Source of the DNA: Glycine soja | Lineage: Eukaryota; Streptophyta; Magnoliopsida; Fabales; Fabaceae | Length of the DNA stretch: 64,000 nt | Assembly (NCBI RefSeq): GCF_004193775.1 | Contig: NC_041002.1 | Coordinates: 10,080,485 to 10,144,484, forward strand | Reading direction: 5' to 3' | Part shown: positions 9,822-22,559 of the stretch, one piece after another | How the letters are laid out: the number at the start of each line of letters is the position of its first letter | How positions within the stretch are numbered: the stretch's first letter is position 1 | The notes under the pieces: generated by a model | What the model saw: the letters and a program-made list of their open reading frames with translations, nothing else | The model's database searches: none | Told to the model about the DNA's origin: nothing | Position numbers and translations under genes: made by a program

Positions 9822-12740
9822 TAGCAAATCCCAAATATTGATTGTTTTGGTAGCCTCATCCACTAGGATTACTTTAGTGGTTAAAAATTTGGATAATTTA
9901 TACAAAATTTTAGATTTCAATTTCTTTAAGTGAAATAGGAAAAGATACAAGATAGTACATACATATTTTATTTTTCATCATGTATAAAATTATGGGTTAA
10001 CAAAGTGTCACGCCTAAATTGGCCTTTAGCTTATAACGAGCTAATTTTATAAAATATATTTTTATAAGAGGAGGGATCAGTTTATAATGAGATAACTATA
10101 TACAATATATAACATCTTCACCTTAAATAGTTGAAAACTAAGCAAAAGGAAGGACAAAGTCCCAAAAGAGAAGTTCTGACAAAATATTTGGAAACTCGAA
10201 AATATAACATGCTCATAAAAGTATAATACAAAATTAATGAATTTTATTCTCTATTCATATTTTTTTTATGTTGAATTGAGTTTGACTCATTTTCAATCTT
10301 ATTTAAGATAATTCAATGATCTAAAAGTACAACACATAATCAACTTAAAAAAGTATTATATATTATAATTATTCAATATATAATACGTAATATACTTATA
10401 AAAATATAATTAAATGTTATATTCATTATATATAATATATTGATTAATTATTCGTTAAATTAAATTTATATTTACTAATTCTATATAACTTTTCATTTTT
10501 AGGAAAGCCATAAGATAATTTATTTTTATTTTTATTATATTATTTTAAAAAAGAATTAGGGTGAGTCCTATACACTTCACAACCAACATTATAAGAGTCT
10601 TCGCAGCATAGGGAAACAAAGAAAATAGAATAATTTGCATTTGGAGAAGGGAGTTTTCAAGGGACCTTTCAAAACGATTTTAAACATATATCAAATTGAA
10701 TAGGAAAGTGAGATCGATTATAAGGGCAAATTGAGTAATTTAGCCTGAAAACAATGTAGACCTCGATAGTATTGCCACTTTTTCTTTAAATAAAGAAAGG
10801 CATAATAGTGCTATCATTTTGTAGTGGCCTTTTATAGCATTACCTAGAAATTCATACCTTCAAGATAGCCTTCGCATGCACGGATAGGTTTAGGCTAACA
10901 CCTTGAAAATACTCTTTGTTTTTCCTTTAAAGAAATTAAAGAAAAAATGATTAGAATACTTAAGAGTAACATTTAAATAGGCAGAGCATATTGTTATTTG
11001 TTGGTGGTATTGGACAAATTTTTAACAAGTGTTAAGGTCATGTTCGAAGTATATGCTACTCGAGGAATATAGTTTGCAATGGAGATAATGTTTTGATATA
11101 CTTTCAAGAATAGGATGGTGAATAAAATATATTTCGCTAAGTGGTGAAGGTGTATTTAAGTTGTTCGACGTTCGACTCTTATATATACGGTCATAAAGGT
11201 TGAAAACATACAGTATAAAAAAGGGGGGTCGGAAAACATTTGCACAAAACACTCTGCATACACCATAGACGCCCATCATCATAATCAAAAATAACTATTG
11301 GTTTCATGAATTGAGTGTATTAATTTTTTGGAGGGTCCAACTAAAATATTCTTTATAATTTATTAAAACACTACTCATATTACTTATCTTTGCAATTTTT
11401 ATGCCTTCATTCATTATTAAATAAAAAGAAAGAAAATTATATGTAAACTTTTTTTATTGAGAATATGCAAAAAAAAAAAATTCTATGAATTTTTCATCAA
11501 ATTTGAAAATTAATCATATTTTTACCGAATTATACTAAAAGTTGCAGAAAACTTTGTTAGAAAAAATTTGCAAAGAATCATAGAATTAATAGAAAAAAAT
11601 TACAGATAAAAATCTACAAGAAAAATTTTATATTCAAGTCACACTGAATAAGTTTTCTGATACTAGAATTATTATATAAAGGTCATAGAAATTTTCCTAA
11701 CTAAACTAAGAACCAAGTTATTATAACCTTCAGACAACAAGCAACAACACGCACAGGCCTTCATTTTTTTTTTCGCTGAATCACAGATCTTCATTCATAT
11801 TTAACTACTCATATAATTATATTTTATATATAAAAAAATTTGGGGATGGGGGGCAAGGCCCTCCTTGGCTCCTTCTATGTTCCGCCACTATATATATATA
11901 TATACTTTTAATCACTTACAAAACAAAATTACTCGAGTTTACACATCTTAGTCTAACTAACCATGTTTATAGATGGATGTGGATGAGTGTAAAATTTCGG
12001 ATGTAAGTTTAGCTTTTTTTCATTTTTTTTAATCAGCAAAACAAAGTATATTCTAATTGTATGGGCACAAGGGGGAGTCCAAAACCCATTTACAAAGAGC
12101 TTGTAATGAGGTCCCCTGTATCATCACAACACCAGAGATGGATACATAATATTAATATGGAACCACATAAATATGCCATAACCAACCTAAATTAATTGCA
12201 AGACAAATTACTTCAGTTAAACTGTACATTATGTTGAGCTGTGTTTATTGGTCTACCCCTCCATATATGCTTACCACGATGTGTGACTCGGTTGATAACC
12301 ATATATACATGTGAATGGTTTGATTACTTGTAATGTAGATAGATTGACTTAAAGTCATCCTTGTAAAGGTCATATTACCATAGGTTCGAGCAAGGGATTA
12401 GTGTGGCGCGGACAGCCGTGAAACAAAAGGAAATGTGTTTTTTCTGCACATATGATTTGTATATCTGTTTTTAATAGGTTTAGGGAAGAATTTGGACCAC
12501 ATCGATCATGGGCACATTGCTCTTAACTAGTTTTGACCGGCCAAGTCATTAGCTTTATTTAGATATTTTTCATTTCCACTTTTTATGTAATATTATTATT
12601 GATTAAATTAAGATGTATAGTTACAAAAGAAATCCCGTAAAAGAATATATTAAAGAAATAAACAAGGCGATTTTTTTTTATGTAATCTACAAGAACAATA
12701 CTTATGGTTTTAGTATTATTTTGTGTATAATAAGGCTTAT

Positions 12741-13053
12741 TTACTATTTTAGTTATCTAATTTGTTTTTGAAGTTCAATTTGATCTTTTTATTATTAATA
12801 AATTTAATTAAGTTCTCTAATTTCTAAAAATAATTCAATTAGGTTTTTTATTTGTAGAAGTATCAATTAGGTCTTTTGTTTTTCAAAATAGATTCAATTT
12901 GGTTCTATTTTTCTTTTATCTGCTCCAAAAAATTTAAAAAATAAGATCAAATTGAATTTATTTTGAAAATAAAAAGACTTAATTAAATATTTTAAGAAAT
13001 TAGAGGACTTAATTAAACTTCAAAAATAAATTATTAGATAATCAAAATAGTAA
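12741..13053. mobile_element. Fold-back MITE-like element, 313 bp
   Basis: The left arm begins TTACTATTTTAGTTATCTAA and the reverse complement of the right arm begins TTACTATTTTGATTATCTAA. The pairing continues imperfectly through most of the element (blocks GTTTTTGAAGTTCAATT / ATTTTTGAAGTTTAATT). There is no coding capacity. The superfamily is not clear from the ends. Confidence 0.65.
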
Positions 13054-14249
13054 TCAAACCGTATAATGATGACAATATTGACAATTCAACATAGCTTGGA
13101 AATTGTATATAATAGCAACCATGAGAATTTGTATCTAATATTTTGTGTATATATAATAGGGGCAATAAATTAGAGTTTTACTTCAATTTTAATTTTTTTT
13201 TATAATAACGGCAATGGGAATCCAACCTAACTTTTCACGTATCAATTCCAATCTCTCATACCCGACCAATCATAGTAATTTTCTTTTGAAAATTTGTGTG
13301 ATGATATAAATGCAAAACAACAAACCATTATTTTTAATTTGCGATAAAATAATCAACTTTGATAGTTAAGTTGCCTATTCATATTGTTGTGAATGCAAAA
13401 AGTAATATTTCGCATTAGATAATTTTATGTTTGGGAGGCATATTTGGACAAAAAGCTAACTCTCCTGAAACGCTGCGCCCTGATGTTTCATGAACTATGT
13501 TGCATCATGTGCCTAGCTTCGAAAACCGAAAGTCTTTCTACGGGTTGATAAATTATGTGTGCTTTTGAATATGACATGGAAGCAAGACATGCTAAGCTTA
13601 TCATAAATTTGATTCATTTCGCAGTTCCCACAACTAATTATAAAATCCACGAACGTTGTAGCATTTTCTTGACTTGCATGAATGTCGGTCCACTTGGGTG
13701 AGTTTCGAGGGCCTTAAATGGTGGTAGTATGCATGGTAGAACAATATAGTAACCCCGTACAGTTGTACAACTGTTGCGGCATGTGAATCTTAGAAATTTC
13801 AGTTTACTATGTTCTTGATGACTTCCTAGGTAGGCAGTCTGCTATTGGTAGAAAGTTCCATTCAGATAGTTATTTTTTATCTTCTTGACAACAACATATC
13901 ACTACAGCCAAAATAACTATGGCTATTATTAGATTTCCGTGTTGAGTGCTTTAAATGTAGTTCAGAGAGTACATTCGGTTTTATGATATGTTTAGTTATC
14001 TTTAATTAAAATTTATGTTATATGTTATTTTTAATTTATTATGTTTTATTTTCACATTTTTAAAGAAATTTAATTGAAACTATTTAATTTTATTAATCTC
14101 AAGTAAAATATAAAATTATTTCTAAAATATGATTCATTAGAATTTAATATGATGAATAAAGTAGAATTGCTATTAAATGATGATTATTTTTGGAATGATA
14201 TTATTAAAAATGGGTGAAATTAATTATAAGAAATATATATATATATATA

Positions 14250-14730
14250 TATATGAGTTTAGAGGGAGTAGTGTTTTTTCATTTTAATATATTAAGTTTT
14301 AGAAGTTTAACTTTAAATTTGGAAAGTTTTATCGCTATATTAAATTTTAAAAGTTTGATTTTGATCATTTTAATCTTTTCTTTTACTATTTTGTTAAAAA
14401 TATCAATCTTTCATTCATGTTTTAAATTTTGACAGAACACTAAATATAAGTAAAATAATTTATTTAAAATAGTGATGGTTAAAATAACTAATTATTTTAA
14501 AATTTAAAACATTGACGATCTCAAAACACTAATGTTTCTAACGGAAAAGTAAATAAATTATAAATTAAAATCAAACTTTCAAAAACATAAAATATTAAAA
14601 TAAAATTTTAAAACTTAATGTATCAGATGAAACTTTCAAAGACATAAAAAATTAAAATAAAACTTTTAAAACTTAACATGTGAAAGTAAAAAAAAAAAAC
14701 ACTAAAATATAATGAATTAAAATAACATGT
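14250..14730. mobile_element. Degenerate fold-back repeat, about 480 bp
   Basis: The left arm has GTGTTTTTTCATTTTAAT followed by TTAAGTTTTAGAAG. The reverse complement of the right arm has GTGTTTTTTTTTTTTACTTT followed by TTAAGTTTTAAAAG. It is probably an old MITE. Boundaries are approximate, and a (TA)n run flanks the left side. Confidence 0.45.
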
Positions 14731-15597
14731 AAACTTAAAAATATATTCATATATACACTTATATTTTGTGTCAAACCATGTTTTCATAAAAGAAAGACAA
14801 AAGTTCATTTTGCAAACTTATATGTAGTCTGCAAAATAAAAATTTATCAAATTTAACTCAACAATGCACTGTATTTTTAGACATTCCACTTTCTGAAATC
14901 TAAACTCTTTAGCAAGAAAAAGGTTTGCACAAAAAATACGAATTGATACCGTGTTGTTATCTCTTTTCTAAATGACTATAAATTATACATATGTAATATG
15001 ATTTTTTTTACGAAAAAACAAATTCGTGATGCTTAGACGAAATCAGTTTTGTAGTATTTATTATTAATTTATATTTTTAAATTTTAATTTTAATATTATT
15101 AGTTCATATAATATTAACATTATTCAATTAATTTAGTAACAGTAAATATTTGTGGAATTTAATTTCTTGTTTAAGTTATATATATTTATATATCAAATAA
15201 AGCCTAGTCATTTTAGTCATTTTAGTATTGTTGGATATAAAGGTCGGAATTTAACTTTCACCTTCAATAATTTATTAATTACTAACTTAATTTTATTCGT
15301 CACCTCGGTGTGTCACATCATTACTAAGTCAATATGAGATAAATAGCAAGTTAATATGTGTGTTGGATAACATGTCAACTTTCACAATAATGTCATATCA
15401 AGTAAATTTATTAAATACTTAATAGAGGATGGATAAAGAGACTTAATTGTAAATGAAAAGTAAGTTGGGAGACCCAATTGGTGATGCAATTGTAATAAGA
15501 GGACTAATATTGCATAAATGCAATAGCTGAGAGACTAAATTAAAGTGTAATTAATAGTTAACGCTTTAAATTTAAATTTATGGAGTTATAACTTATA

Positions 15598-16006
15598 GGC
15601 TTATTTAATTACATTTTATGTCATCCATCTTTCAGTTTTTGTGAATTTTGTAATTAAATTATGAAATTTGTATATTTTATCATCTAACTTTTGAAATTTT
15701 GTATTTTGTGACCTTTTTTTGTTATATTTTGTCTCTCAACTTGTAAAGTTTCATGCATTTTATTAACCAACTTTTTGAAATTTTACACGTTTGACCTCTT
15801 ATATTATAATTAGTCATTTTTGTTTTGATATTTGAGTGAAAAAATGTGTGAAATTTTGAAAGTTGGGTGAAAAATTTGCAAAAAATAGTTAGATCTTAAA
15901 ATAGGAAAAATTTCAATAGTTGAGTGACAAAATGGACAAATTTCATAATTTGATGATAAAATTTACAAAATCCTAAAAGATGGATAGAAAAAAGTGCAAT
16001 TAAGCC
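15598..16006. mobile_element. Fold-back MITE-like element, about 409 bp
   Basis: The left end reads GGCTTATTTAATTACATTTT and the reverse complement of the right end reads GGCTTAATTGCACTTTTTTC. Internal blocks such as AAATTATGAAATTTGT pair as well. There is no coding capacity. Confidence 0.6.
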
Positions 16007-17433
16007 AACTTATTATGGTGTTAGAGTGTTGGGATATAATTACAAGAGTTTTAAAAATGATAAGGACCTTTAAAATTGATTTTACCAGTAGAGAGTTAAT
16101 TAAAAATCCAATAAAATTATAAGGACATTCAGATTATTTCTTAGATGATAGGTTAGCACGGACAGAGTCAGGTTGGATTGGCTGGGGGGGCAAACTAAAG
16201 TCCATCTAATTAATAAACATTTAAACATCAAATTTCATAAAAAAATTACAATTATATATTATTTTAAATAATCTAAAAAACATATAAAAGATATATTTAT
16301 ATGTAAGAAAAATGAAATTTCTCTATGTATAGACTGAATATTATACATGTCAATCATCATTTCATATGTCATTAAGAATCTTGATGAATTTGTAATAATA
16401 AGTGATATCTAAGCTATCAATATTTTTTTAAGATTTTTAATTAATTATGTTCTAAAAATATACTAACTTGGAATAAGTTATGTTACAAATCAAATTATCT
16501 TTTACGATAATAGTAATCAATAATTATTAAAGAAGAATTTGTCTTCTGATGGTTGAAAAACAAAAAATGGATATTTTGTCATTGCTAAGAATTATGTTTG
16601 GACCTATACACTTGAGACCAAAAATACGATAGAACCTCGAAAATAGCAAGAAGAACAAACAAAATGAGAAAAATATAAAATAATAGTAATAATAAAAAAA
16701 TATTTATTGACTGCCTTAATGTTCAAATTTGTCCTATTAACAAATGTTAATAAATAGCCTTTAATTGTTAAACCAATTATAATTAAAACAATATAAAGAA
16801 AATACTAATAAAGTCATTTGGTCGTAAATACAATCATGGGAAAGACTATTAAAAAGGAATATAAATGATACTCGAATATTTTATCTTCAAAAAAATATTA
16901 TTATCTTGATAATAAAGACTTTAAAAAGGAATAAAATGTTTTACAAAAATTAGAAAAGATAAACAAAACTTAAATATCAATTTTATACAGTAAAATTTCA
17001 AATAAAAATACTAAATAAAAGTAATTACCTATTTTTTTTTTCTATGGGCTAATCAACCCAGAAACGCAAGATTCACTGCTGATTGAGAAGCTAAAATTAA
17101 ACATCTCCAACAGCAATGAAGACACAAACTGAGAGTGAAAAGAAAAAGACAATTCCCAACCCAAGGTTCAAATCAAGTTTGACAATTTTTTTTTTACCTA
17201 ATATACATATAAAAATTTACAATTGAAAATTTTCAGGCCCCACAGCTACAAATAGCTCCATTCAGGTTAGGAAACATACTCATTAAATAGATTTTTAATA
17301 TATGATATAATAATACTTTCATTATTTTCCTAAAAATAATACTTTCATTATTAATAAAATTTATATTTTTGTCTCCTTTAATGTATATGTTCCTTCTTTT
17401 TTGAAGACAAAAAGAGCTATGTTATTGATGGTA

Positions 17434-17470
17434 CACTACTATTCAGCACAAGGTGTGCAGAACAGTAGTG
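17434..17470. repeat. Short hairpin, 17-bp arms with a 3-nt loop
   Basis: CACTACTATTCAGCACA, loop AGG, then TGTGCAGAACAGTAGTG. Fifteen of 17 positions pair. Confidence 0.7.
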
Positions 17471-18427
17471 GATAGCAATACACAAACAATCTTTATGCAC
17501 CTAATATAAAATTGAAAAATCACTAAATCAATAATCCGCAAAGTGAGTATAATGAGTCAATATTGGGCTATGCATAGCACAAATAAATAATTAATAATGA
17601 CATATTAATTTTAGGTGAATTTACGCATTGAAAATGTCGTATGACTAGGAGTCAAGAATTTAAACCACAATATATTCAATAATTGGTGGTCTATATATCT
17701 CACACGTTAGTATACGTAAGGATAAAGGACTAAAGAGAGAATGCTACCATAGTCTCTTATACAGTTTAATGGATAAAAATTTCCATATATAACAGATAAA
17801 CTGATCGTCCCTATCACTGACATCATTGAAGGGAGAGTATAGTATAACTGCCTATCTCATTAAGTAATAGTTCAAAATATATATATATCTTTAGTTCCTG
17901 TAATAGAAATATTTGATGAAACTCTGATCATATCAAATCAATATGTTCCTTCTTTCTACAGGCAAGAAAAGATGGAACTGCTATTGAATCTAGAATGAGT
18001 ATTATTAGCATATGTGGTTGAATAGAAATTTGAGACTGGTTTCTACTAATTTCTTCTTCACATGTAGTCAAGTTTCATTAATTTTTTTTATAAATTGAAA
18101 AATATAACTATATGTTACATAAAAAAATTAGTTGAGATCATAGTGGTCCTAGCAGGGATATGTTGAGGTTGAGGGAGTGATGCACTGAGATAAAGCATCG
18201 TTAAAACTGGAAGTAAGAAACCAATTAATAAGGGCCCTACAGCATTAGCTGAAAAAAACAACCTGAATTGCGTGAAGCCTCCTAAAAAAGTAAAAAGTTA
18301 TGAAATATGAATATTTAAGATTTTCCTGTACTTGTTTCGGAACTCTGAATTTTGTGCTTTGTGTTTGCTCTCTCTCTCTCTCTCTCTCTCATGCCCTTGT
18401 CAGGGTGAGGTTTCCTTCTTGGTTTTG

Positions 18428-18435
18428 TATATAAG
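18428..18435 (+). promoter_or_regulatory. TATA box of the RGF/GLV gene
   Basis: TATATAAG lies 76 bases before the ATG at 18504, just after a CT dinucleotide tract (18368-18391) typical of plant core promoters. Transcription would start near 18460. Confidence 0.6.
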
Positions 18436-18503
18436 CTTAACCTACCTACAGCTGAAGAAAGTATCTTCTTGTGCAATACCCTCTGAAGAAATTAAAGAAC
18501 TTG

Positions 18504-19453
18504 ATGGAGCTGATAATCATCATCACTCTTCTTAGCTTTTCTTTCTCTTATCTAATACCAACTTCTTCTTCCCAAATTCAATTGGAACCTTCACTCCAAC
18601 TTGAAGGTAAGAACCTACTCTCTTTAGTCTTTATCTACTTGTTCAAGAACTTTTTATAACTGATCGATTAAGTTTCTGAATTCTTGTTTAGTCCTTATAT
18701 ATTATCATGAATCTATTAAAAGAAAGTCCTTATGAATCACTCTTCATATTCTTCCTTATATAGATGGTAATACAGGAGCAGTAGTCAATACAAACCTGCA
18801 GCTTTCTGATCTTCCAACAATTCCTAGAAAGCTAAGATTCACTGAGAAGGTACTGCATGAATCAAAAGAAGCTTCTTTTAGTCTTCTCATATTTTTTTTT
18901 ATCTATGTTTATGTTATTTATTCCTTAATTTTCCAAAAATTAGGTTAAAGAAGTTGATGAAGCTAGAGATCTTGCATCAAACAAGCAGCAGGAGGGTTCC
19001 TTTGCTTCAGGTAATGATCAACAAAAATGACTAGTTATTAATATATACTACTTAAAACAAATCATGTTGGACTCAGTTATTCAAAGCAAAGTTTTCTTGT
19101 TGATTCTAGCTTGTATGCCCGTGTAATATTTCATATCTCAAAAGCTTTTCATGAGTACTAGGTAATCCGCAGTCTCTATTTACTTTCCAAGGTTCATGCA
19201 TCAAATCAAGTGAGGTTTTATCAACCTAGGGGGTAAACAAAGACGTGGAAAATGAAAAGTGGTGAAAAGAGTAGCATATGTGGACTTTAGTGTTCAACAT
19301 ATCTACCTTCTGGCCCACCCTTTCTTTTCTATGTGTTATCACTGCTACAAACATTTTCATTCACAGCAACTCAAAGAACGTGTTCCTCTCCAAGTCAATA
19401 TTACTTTGCCTATCTTATCAGTGTTCAGTGTTTGACATGAATGCATGTCTTTA

Positions 19454-19500
<47 letters not shown>

Positions 19501-20251
19501 CTCTTCGTTAAATGTTCAGGTATTATTTTTTTCTTCCTTCTTTCTATCTTGGGAAAAATCAAAATATATATTGAGTACAAGTTTTATCCTAGCTTTAGTT
19601 GTGAACAAGAAATTCCCTTTGATAATTTTAGAGGTGTATTGATCGTTGCTTGAGTGGTGTATTGATCTTCAGTCATCTACGAAATCTTGGAACAATAACA
19701 ATAATTATTGGCATAACGGGTTAGAAAGTAGAATAACTCTTGTATATAAGTATAACCAAATTACTTTCTTGTTAAATAAAAAAAAAAATGGAGTTTCAAA
19801 AAGTCAAAATTGAATTCAGGAGTCATGCGAACTGGTCACGTATATTATGCCATCAATGAGCTGAAACCCCCCTTTTGGCATATCTCCAAAAGTAATAATG
19901 CTTTTGGGTTTTATAATTGAGCCTAAATAATTATAAGTGATACAATAATATCATATATATATATGTAATCCAAAAAGGAAACGTATTATATATATTTGAT
20001 TTGAATCCACTCATGTACTATACGTTAATTTAATTTAAAATACTAGATTCATTAATTCAACATGTTTATGAAATTATGCAACTTTTACAGGGAAGCAATA
20101 CCATAGAAAGCAAAACATGGTGCTTGGGAAAAAGGGGACAAGACAAGAATGGATGGAGGTGGATGACCCTTCACAATACTTTACTGTGGATTATACCCGA
20201 GTGAGAAGACGACGTCCCATACACAACAAGCAATTGCCGGTTGGTCCATAA
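18504..20251 (+). CDS. RGF/GLV/CLEL secreted signalling-peptide precursor, four exons (138 aa)
   Basis: Exons are 18504-18606, 18764-18849, 18944-19010 and 20091-20251, with GT/AG borders and matching phases (1, 0, 1). The product starts MELIIIITLL and has a hydrophobic signal peptide of about 25 residues ending near SSS-Q. The middle is variable and carries a KKG and a GKQ stretch. Near the C terminus, after WMEVDD, is DYTRVRRRRPIHN (residues 119-131), followed by KQLPVGP. This fits the 13-residue root meristem growth factor/GOLVEN consensus: DY at 1-2 (tyrosine sulfated by TPST), P at 10, HN at 12-13. Family members are processed from secreted precursors and act through RGFR/RGI receptor kinases on root meristem, gravitropism or lateral-root development. 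The arginine run (6-9) resembles the basic cores of some members. Intron 3 (1,080 bp) holds a (TA)20 microsatellite. The start is the only ATG that puts the signal peptide at the N terminus; an upstream in-frame ATG at 18471 would bury it. Confidence 0.85.
19459..19498. repeat. (TA)n microsatellite in intron 3 of the RGF/GLV gene
   Basis: About 20 uninterrupted AT dinucleotides. It is likely polymorphic. Confidence 0.95.
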
Positions 20252-20830
20252 GCACGATGAAGAGAAGATAACCTGTTTTCACTCTGATTGGTCTTGATGA
20301 AGCTAGTAGTTACATACAACTTAGGAGGCCTTTTAGGTTACAATTTTGCCAAATGTGTGTAATTAGCTAGGAATGTCTGGAGTGTGTCTTATGACCTCAC
20401 TTTTGCCTATAGTGGCCAGCATTAGGGAGCAAAACCCAAAACTTGTAAGAAAACTAGGACTTCACCTAACTAACAAGTACTGTTAGGTAATTATTCTCAA
20501 TGAATTATTTGTTTTTCTTTTCCTTGGTGTTAGTAGTCAAATGGGTTTCCTATGGCCAACATTTCGTAAAACATGGTCTCGGAAAGTCAATTTTGGATTT
20601 GTATATTAGGTGGAACCCAACATAACGTGCTAGATTATCATCCTAATTTGACGCGACATTGTCATCCAATGTATTTGGTGAAACCCACGATATATAAGAG
20701 CGTGTACTTCTTGTCTTGGACAAAAAAAGAGAAAGTTAAGAAGGAAAAAGAGAGTTAAATCATAAAATCAAATGGAAGCATGAAGAAATTGAACAGAAGC
20801 TTAAAAGAGTTCTAGGAAGAAGAAAGGGAA
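20252..20830. other. Downstream flank of the RGF/GLV gene
   Basis: This holds the 3' untranslated region and intergenic DNA. I see no second gene; open frames near 20573-20758 have no family features. Confidence 0.6.
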
Positions 20831-21080
20831 TTTGGGATAGAAAAATAACTTTGATTCAATGAATTATTGCTTTTGTGTAGTTTAGTTGTTACTACAAGCT
20901 TTTATACATATAGGAAGTTAGTTACAAGTCTAACTAACTACTAACAATCATAACCAACTATCAACTACTTTCTAACCATATTTGACTCTATAATGAATGA
21001 CTTCTAATATGGCTAATATCTCCCCTCTAGCTCGAGAATGTATGTTTGACATTCCTAGCTTGCAATTGAGAAATTGGAAT
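20831..21080 (-). mobile_element. Probable Ty1/copia LTR and polypurine-tract remnant
   Basis: On the minus strand the sequence reads CTCGAGCTAGAGGGGAGATATTAG and then an AT-rich repeat-like stretch. Many legume copia elements end with such a CTCGAGCT...GAGGGGGAG tract just before the 3' LTR. No coding sequence is left. Assignment is from style only. Confidence 0.35.
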
Positions 21081-21089
21081 ACACTAGGT

Positions 21090-21570
21090 ACAAACCAATT
21101 CATCAATAAGTTTTTGGCGCCTTTACAAACTAATTTTCTTTAACTTCTTTTATTAATAAAATATTCATCTATATAAGTACAAACAAAGTTCATGTGAATT
21201 CGACACTCAGACTTCTATTTTTACTTTACTACTTGAGACGCATTGGTGCACTTGCCAATTCATCAACAAGTTTTTGACGTCATTGTCAGGGACTTTGTTC
21301 TTTTGTACTTGGTATTTTGGATATTCTTTTTTAATTGTTATTTTTTCTTAATTTTTCAAATTTAAATGAAAAAAAGAAGAAATATCTTTTTCTTATGAGT
21401 CTATGCTTGCAGGGTGAAACCTCAGAAGAACTTGATCCATGGAAGATATTTTAAAGAGGTGATTTGAGAATGTTGAAAGCATACAATTAGAGGTTATTCA
21501 CCCACCATTGGTAAATTGTGATTTTTGTGGAGAAGAGCATTTCAATAATAATTGTCACTTTGGTATATCC
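21090..21570 (+). mobile_element. Ty3/gypsy leader and gag zinc-knuckle remnant, plus strand
   Basis: A duplicated leader motif (CAATTCATCAATAAGTTTTTGGCGCC near 21096; a variant with GACGTCATTGTCAGGGACTT near 21256) resembles the TTTTTGGCGCCGTTGCCGGGGA region of legume gypsy elements. At 21517-21555 the plus strand encodes CDFCGEEHFNNNC, a CX2CX3HX4C zinc knuckle as in their Gag. The rest of gag and pol is missing. Confidence 0.5.
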
Positions 21571-22559
21571 GTCTGTCACCTGACGCATGGGTCAGGATCA
21601 ACAGATGTTGTGAGACCAAAAGAGTCTCGGTCGGAAGAAGCTGACATCTTCGGAAAGGGCACAGACAATCACATTGGTCTCCGCTTGTCAATCAGATTTG
21701 GGGTCTCCAAACGATGAGGTGCAGATAATCGTAAGGCGTCTCCGCATGCTACCGGACTCACGGGTCACGATAGTAGGATGGGGTGGTCGACAAAAGTGGG
21801 GCTTTTGCTCCTACGTATCCTCAATTTGAGATGAGGAACTCAGACTTACGTAGTTCTTGCTTTTGTGAGACTAAAATAGTCTCAGTGTTCTTTCACTAAA
21901 ATGCGAACATGCTTTAGTAAAGAAACAAAACCTCCAACTAATCAGAACAACATATAATTTTTGGTGAAAAACAATGTGTCTATAGGGGAAGGAGAGTATG
22001 CTGATAAAATTTTCTCATAACCACAAATGAGATTTTGGATAACAGCATTTCATTTCAGTTGACAGATTAAGTCAAACGACTCCTATTTTTGATAACTCAC
22101 TTCTCTCTCAAAAAGACAAACTTTCAGGAATGATAAAATGAGGTCACATGAATGTCTATATTTTTATTTGAAAACACAGTCAATCAAATGCTTTTTTCTT
22201 TTTCTTTTTGAACTTTTCTGTTTTACTCCTTGTTTATGGAACCCTCACCAAATGTATAGCACGAGTAATTTCTGATTGAACGGTCTTGGAAGTCAAAAAA
22301 CTTAGGAGCACAGGTCGCTTGAGCAAACAAACCAATGGCTTACACTCACATTCCGATGGAAGTTGAATAAGCAAAGATGTAATTGTGAGAGGATGAGAGA
22401 GACAAGGATGTCAAATTTATCCATTTATTTAGCATTGTAACTGAGGTTTACAATAATGGCATAAACTTGAAACTCCTAATGAGTCATTAGAGACATCTAG
22501 CATCAACCTTCAAATTGCCCCATGTGTGGCATCTCTTGTGAATGTCAGGATTCATAAGT
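21571..22559. mobile_element. Ogre-type LTR fragment and unassigned retroelement DNA
   Basis: Positions 21785-21875 (GTCGACAAAAGTGGGGCTTTTGCTCC, then TGAGGAACTCAGACTTACGTAGTTC) match a block in the Ogre-type LTRs at 25810-25895 and 41025-41100, in the same orientation. The remainder to 22559 has no recognisable coding sequence. It is probably the scrambled 3' side of copy B. Confidence 0.5.

Larger units (their letters stand above)
9822..18330. other. AT-rich intergenic DNA, no gene recognised
   Basis: No open frame here looks protein-like. It contains three long fold-back repeats (listed separately), short (TA)n runs near 11889 and 14230, and a G-rich stretch near 11840-11885 of a kind often found in plant repeats. 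Positions 13440-13900 are less AT-rich than the surroundings but give no recognisable protein. Confidence 0.6.

Noticed and set aside
388..9830. A 9-bp target duplication for the MULE
   Set aside because: The flanks TCAACAATA and TAGCAAATC agree at only four positions, no better than chance.
19278..19653. Open frames in intron 3 of the RGF/GLV gene
   Set aside because: They owe their length to the TA repeat (alternating Ile/Tyr) and lie inside an intron supported by flanking exons.
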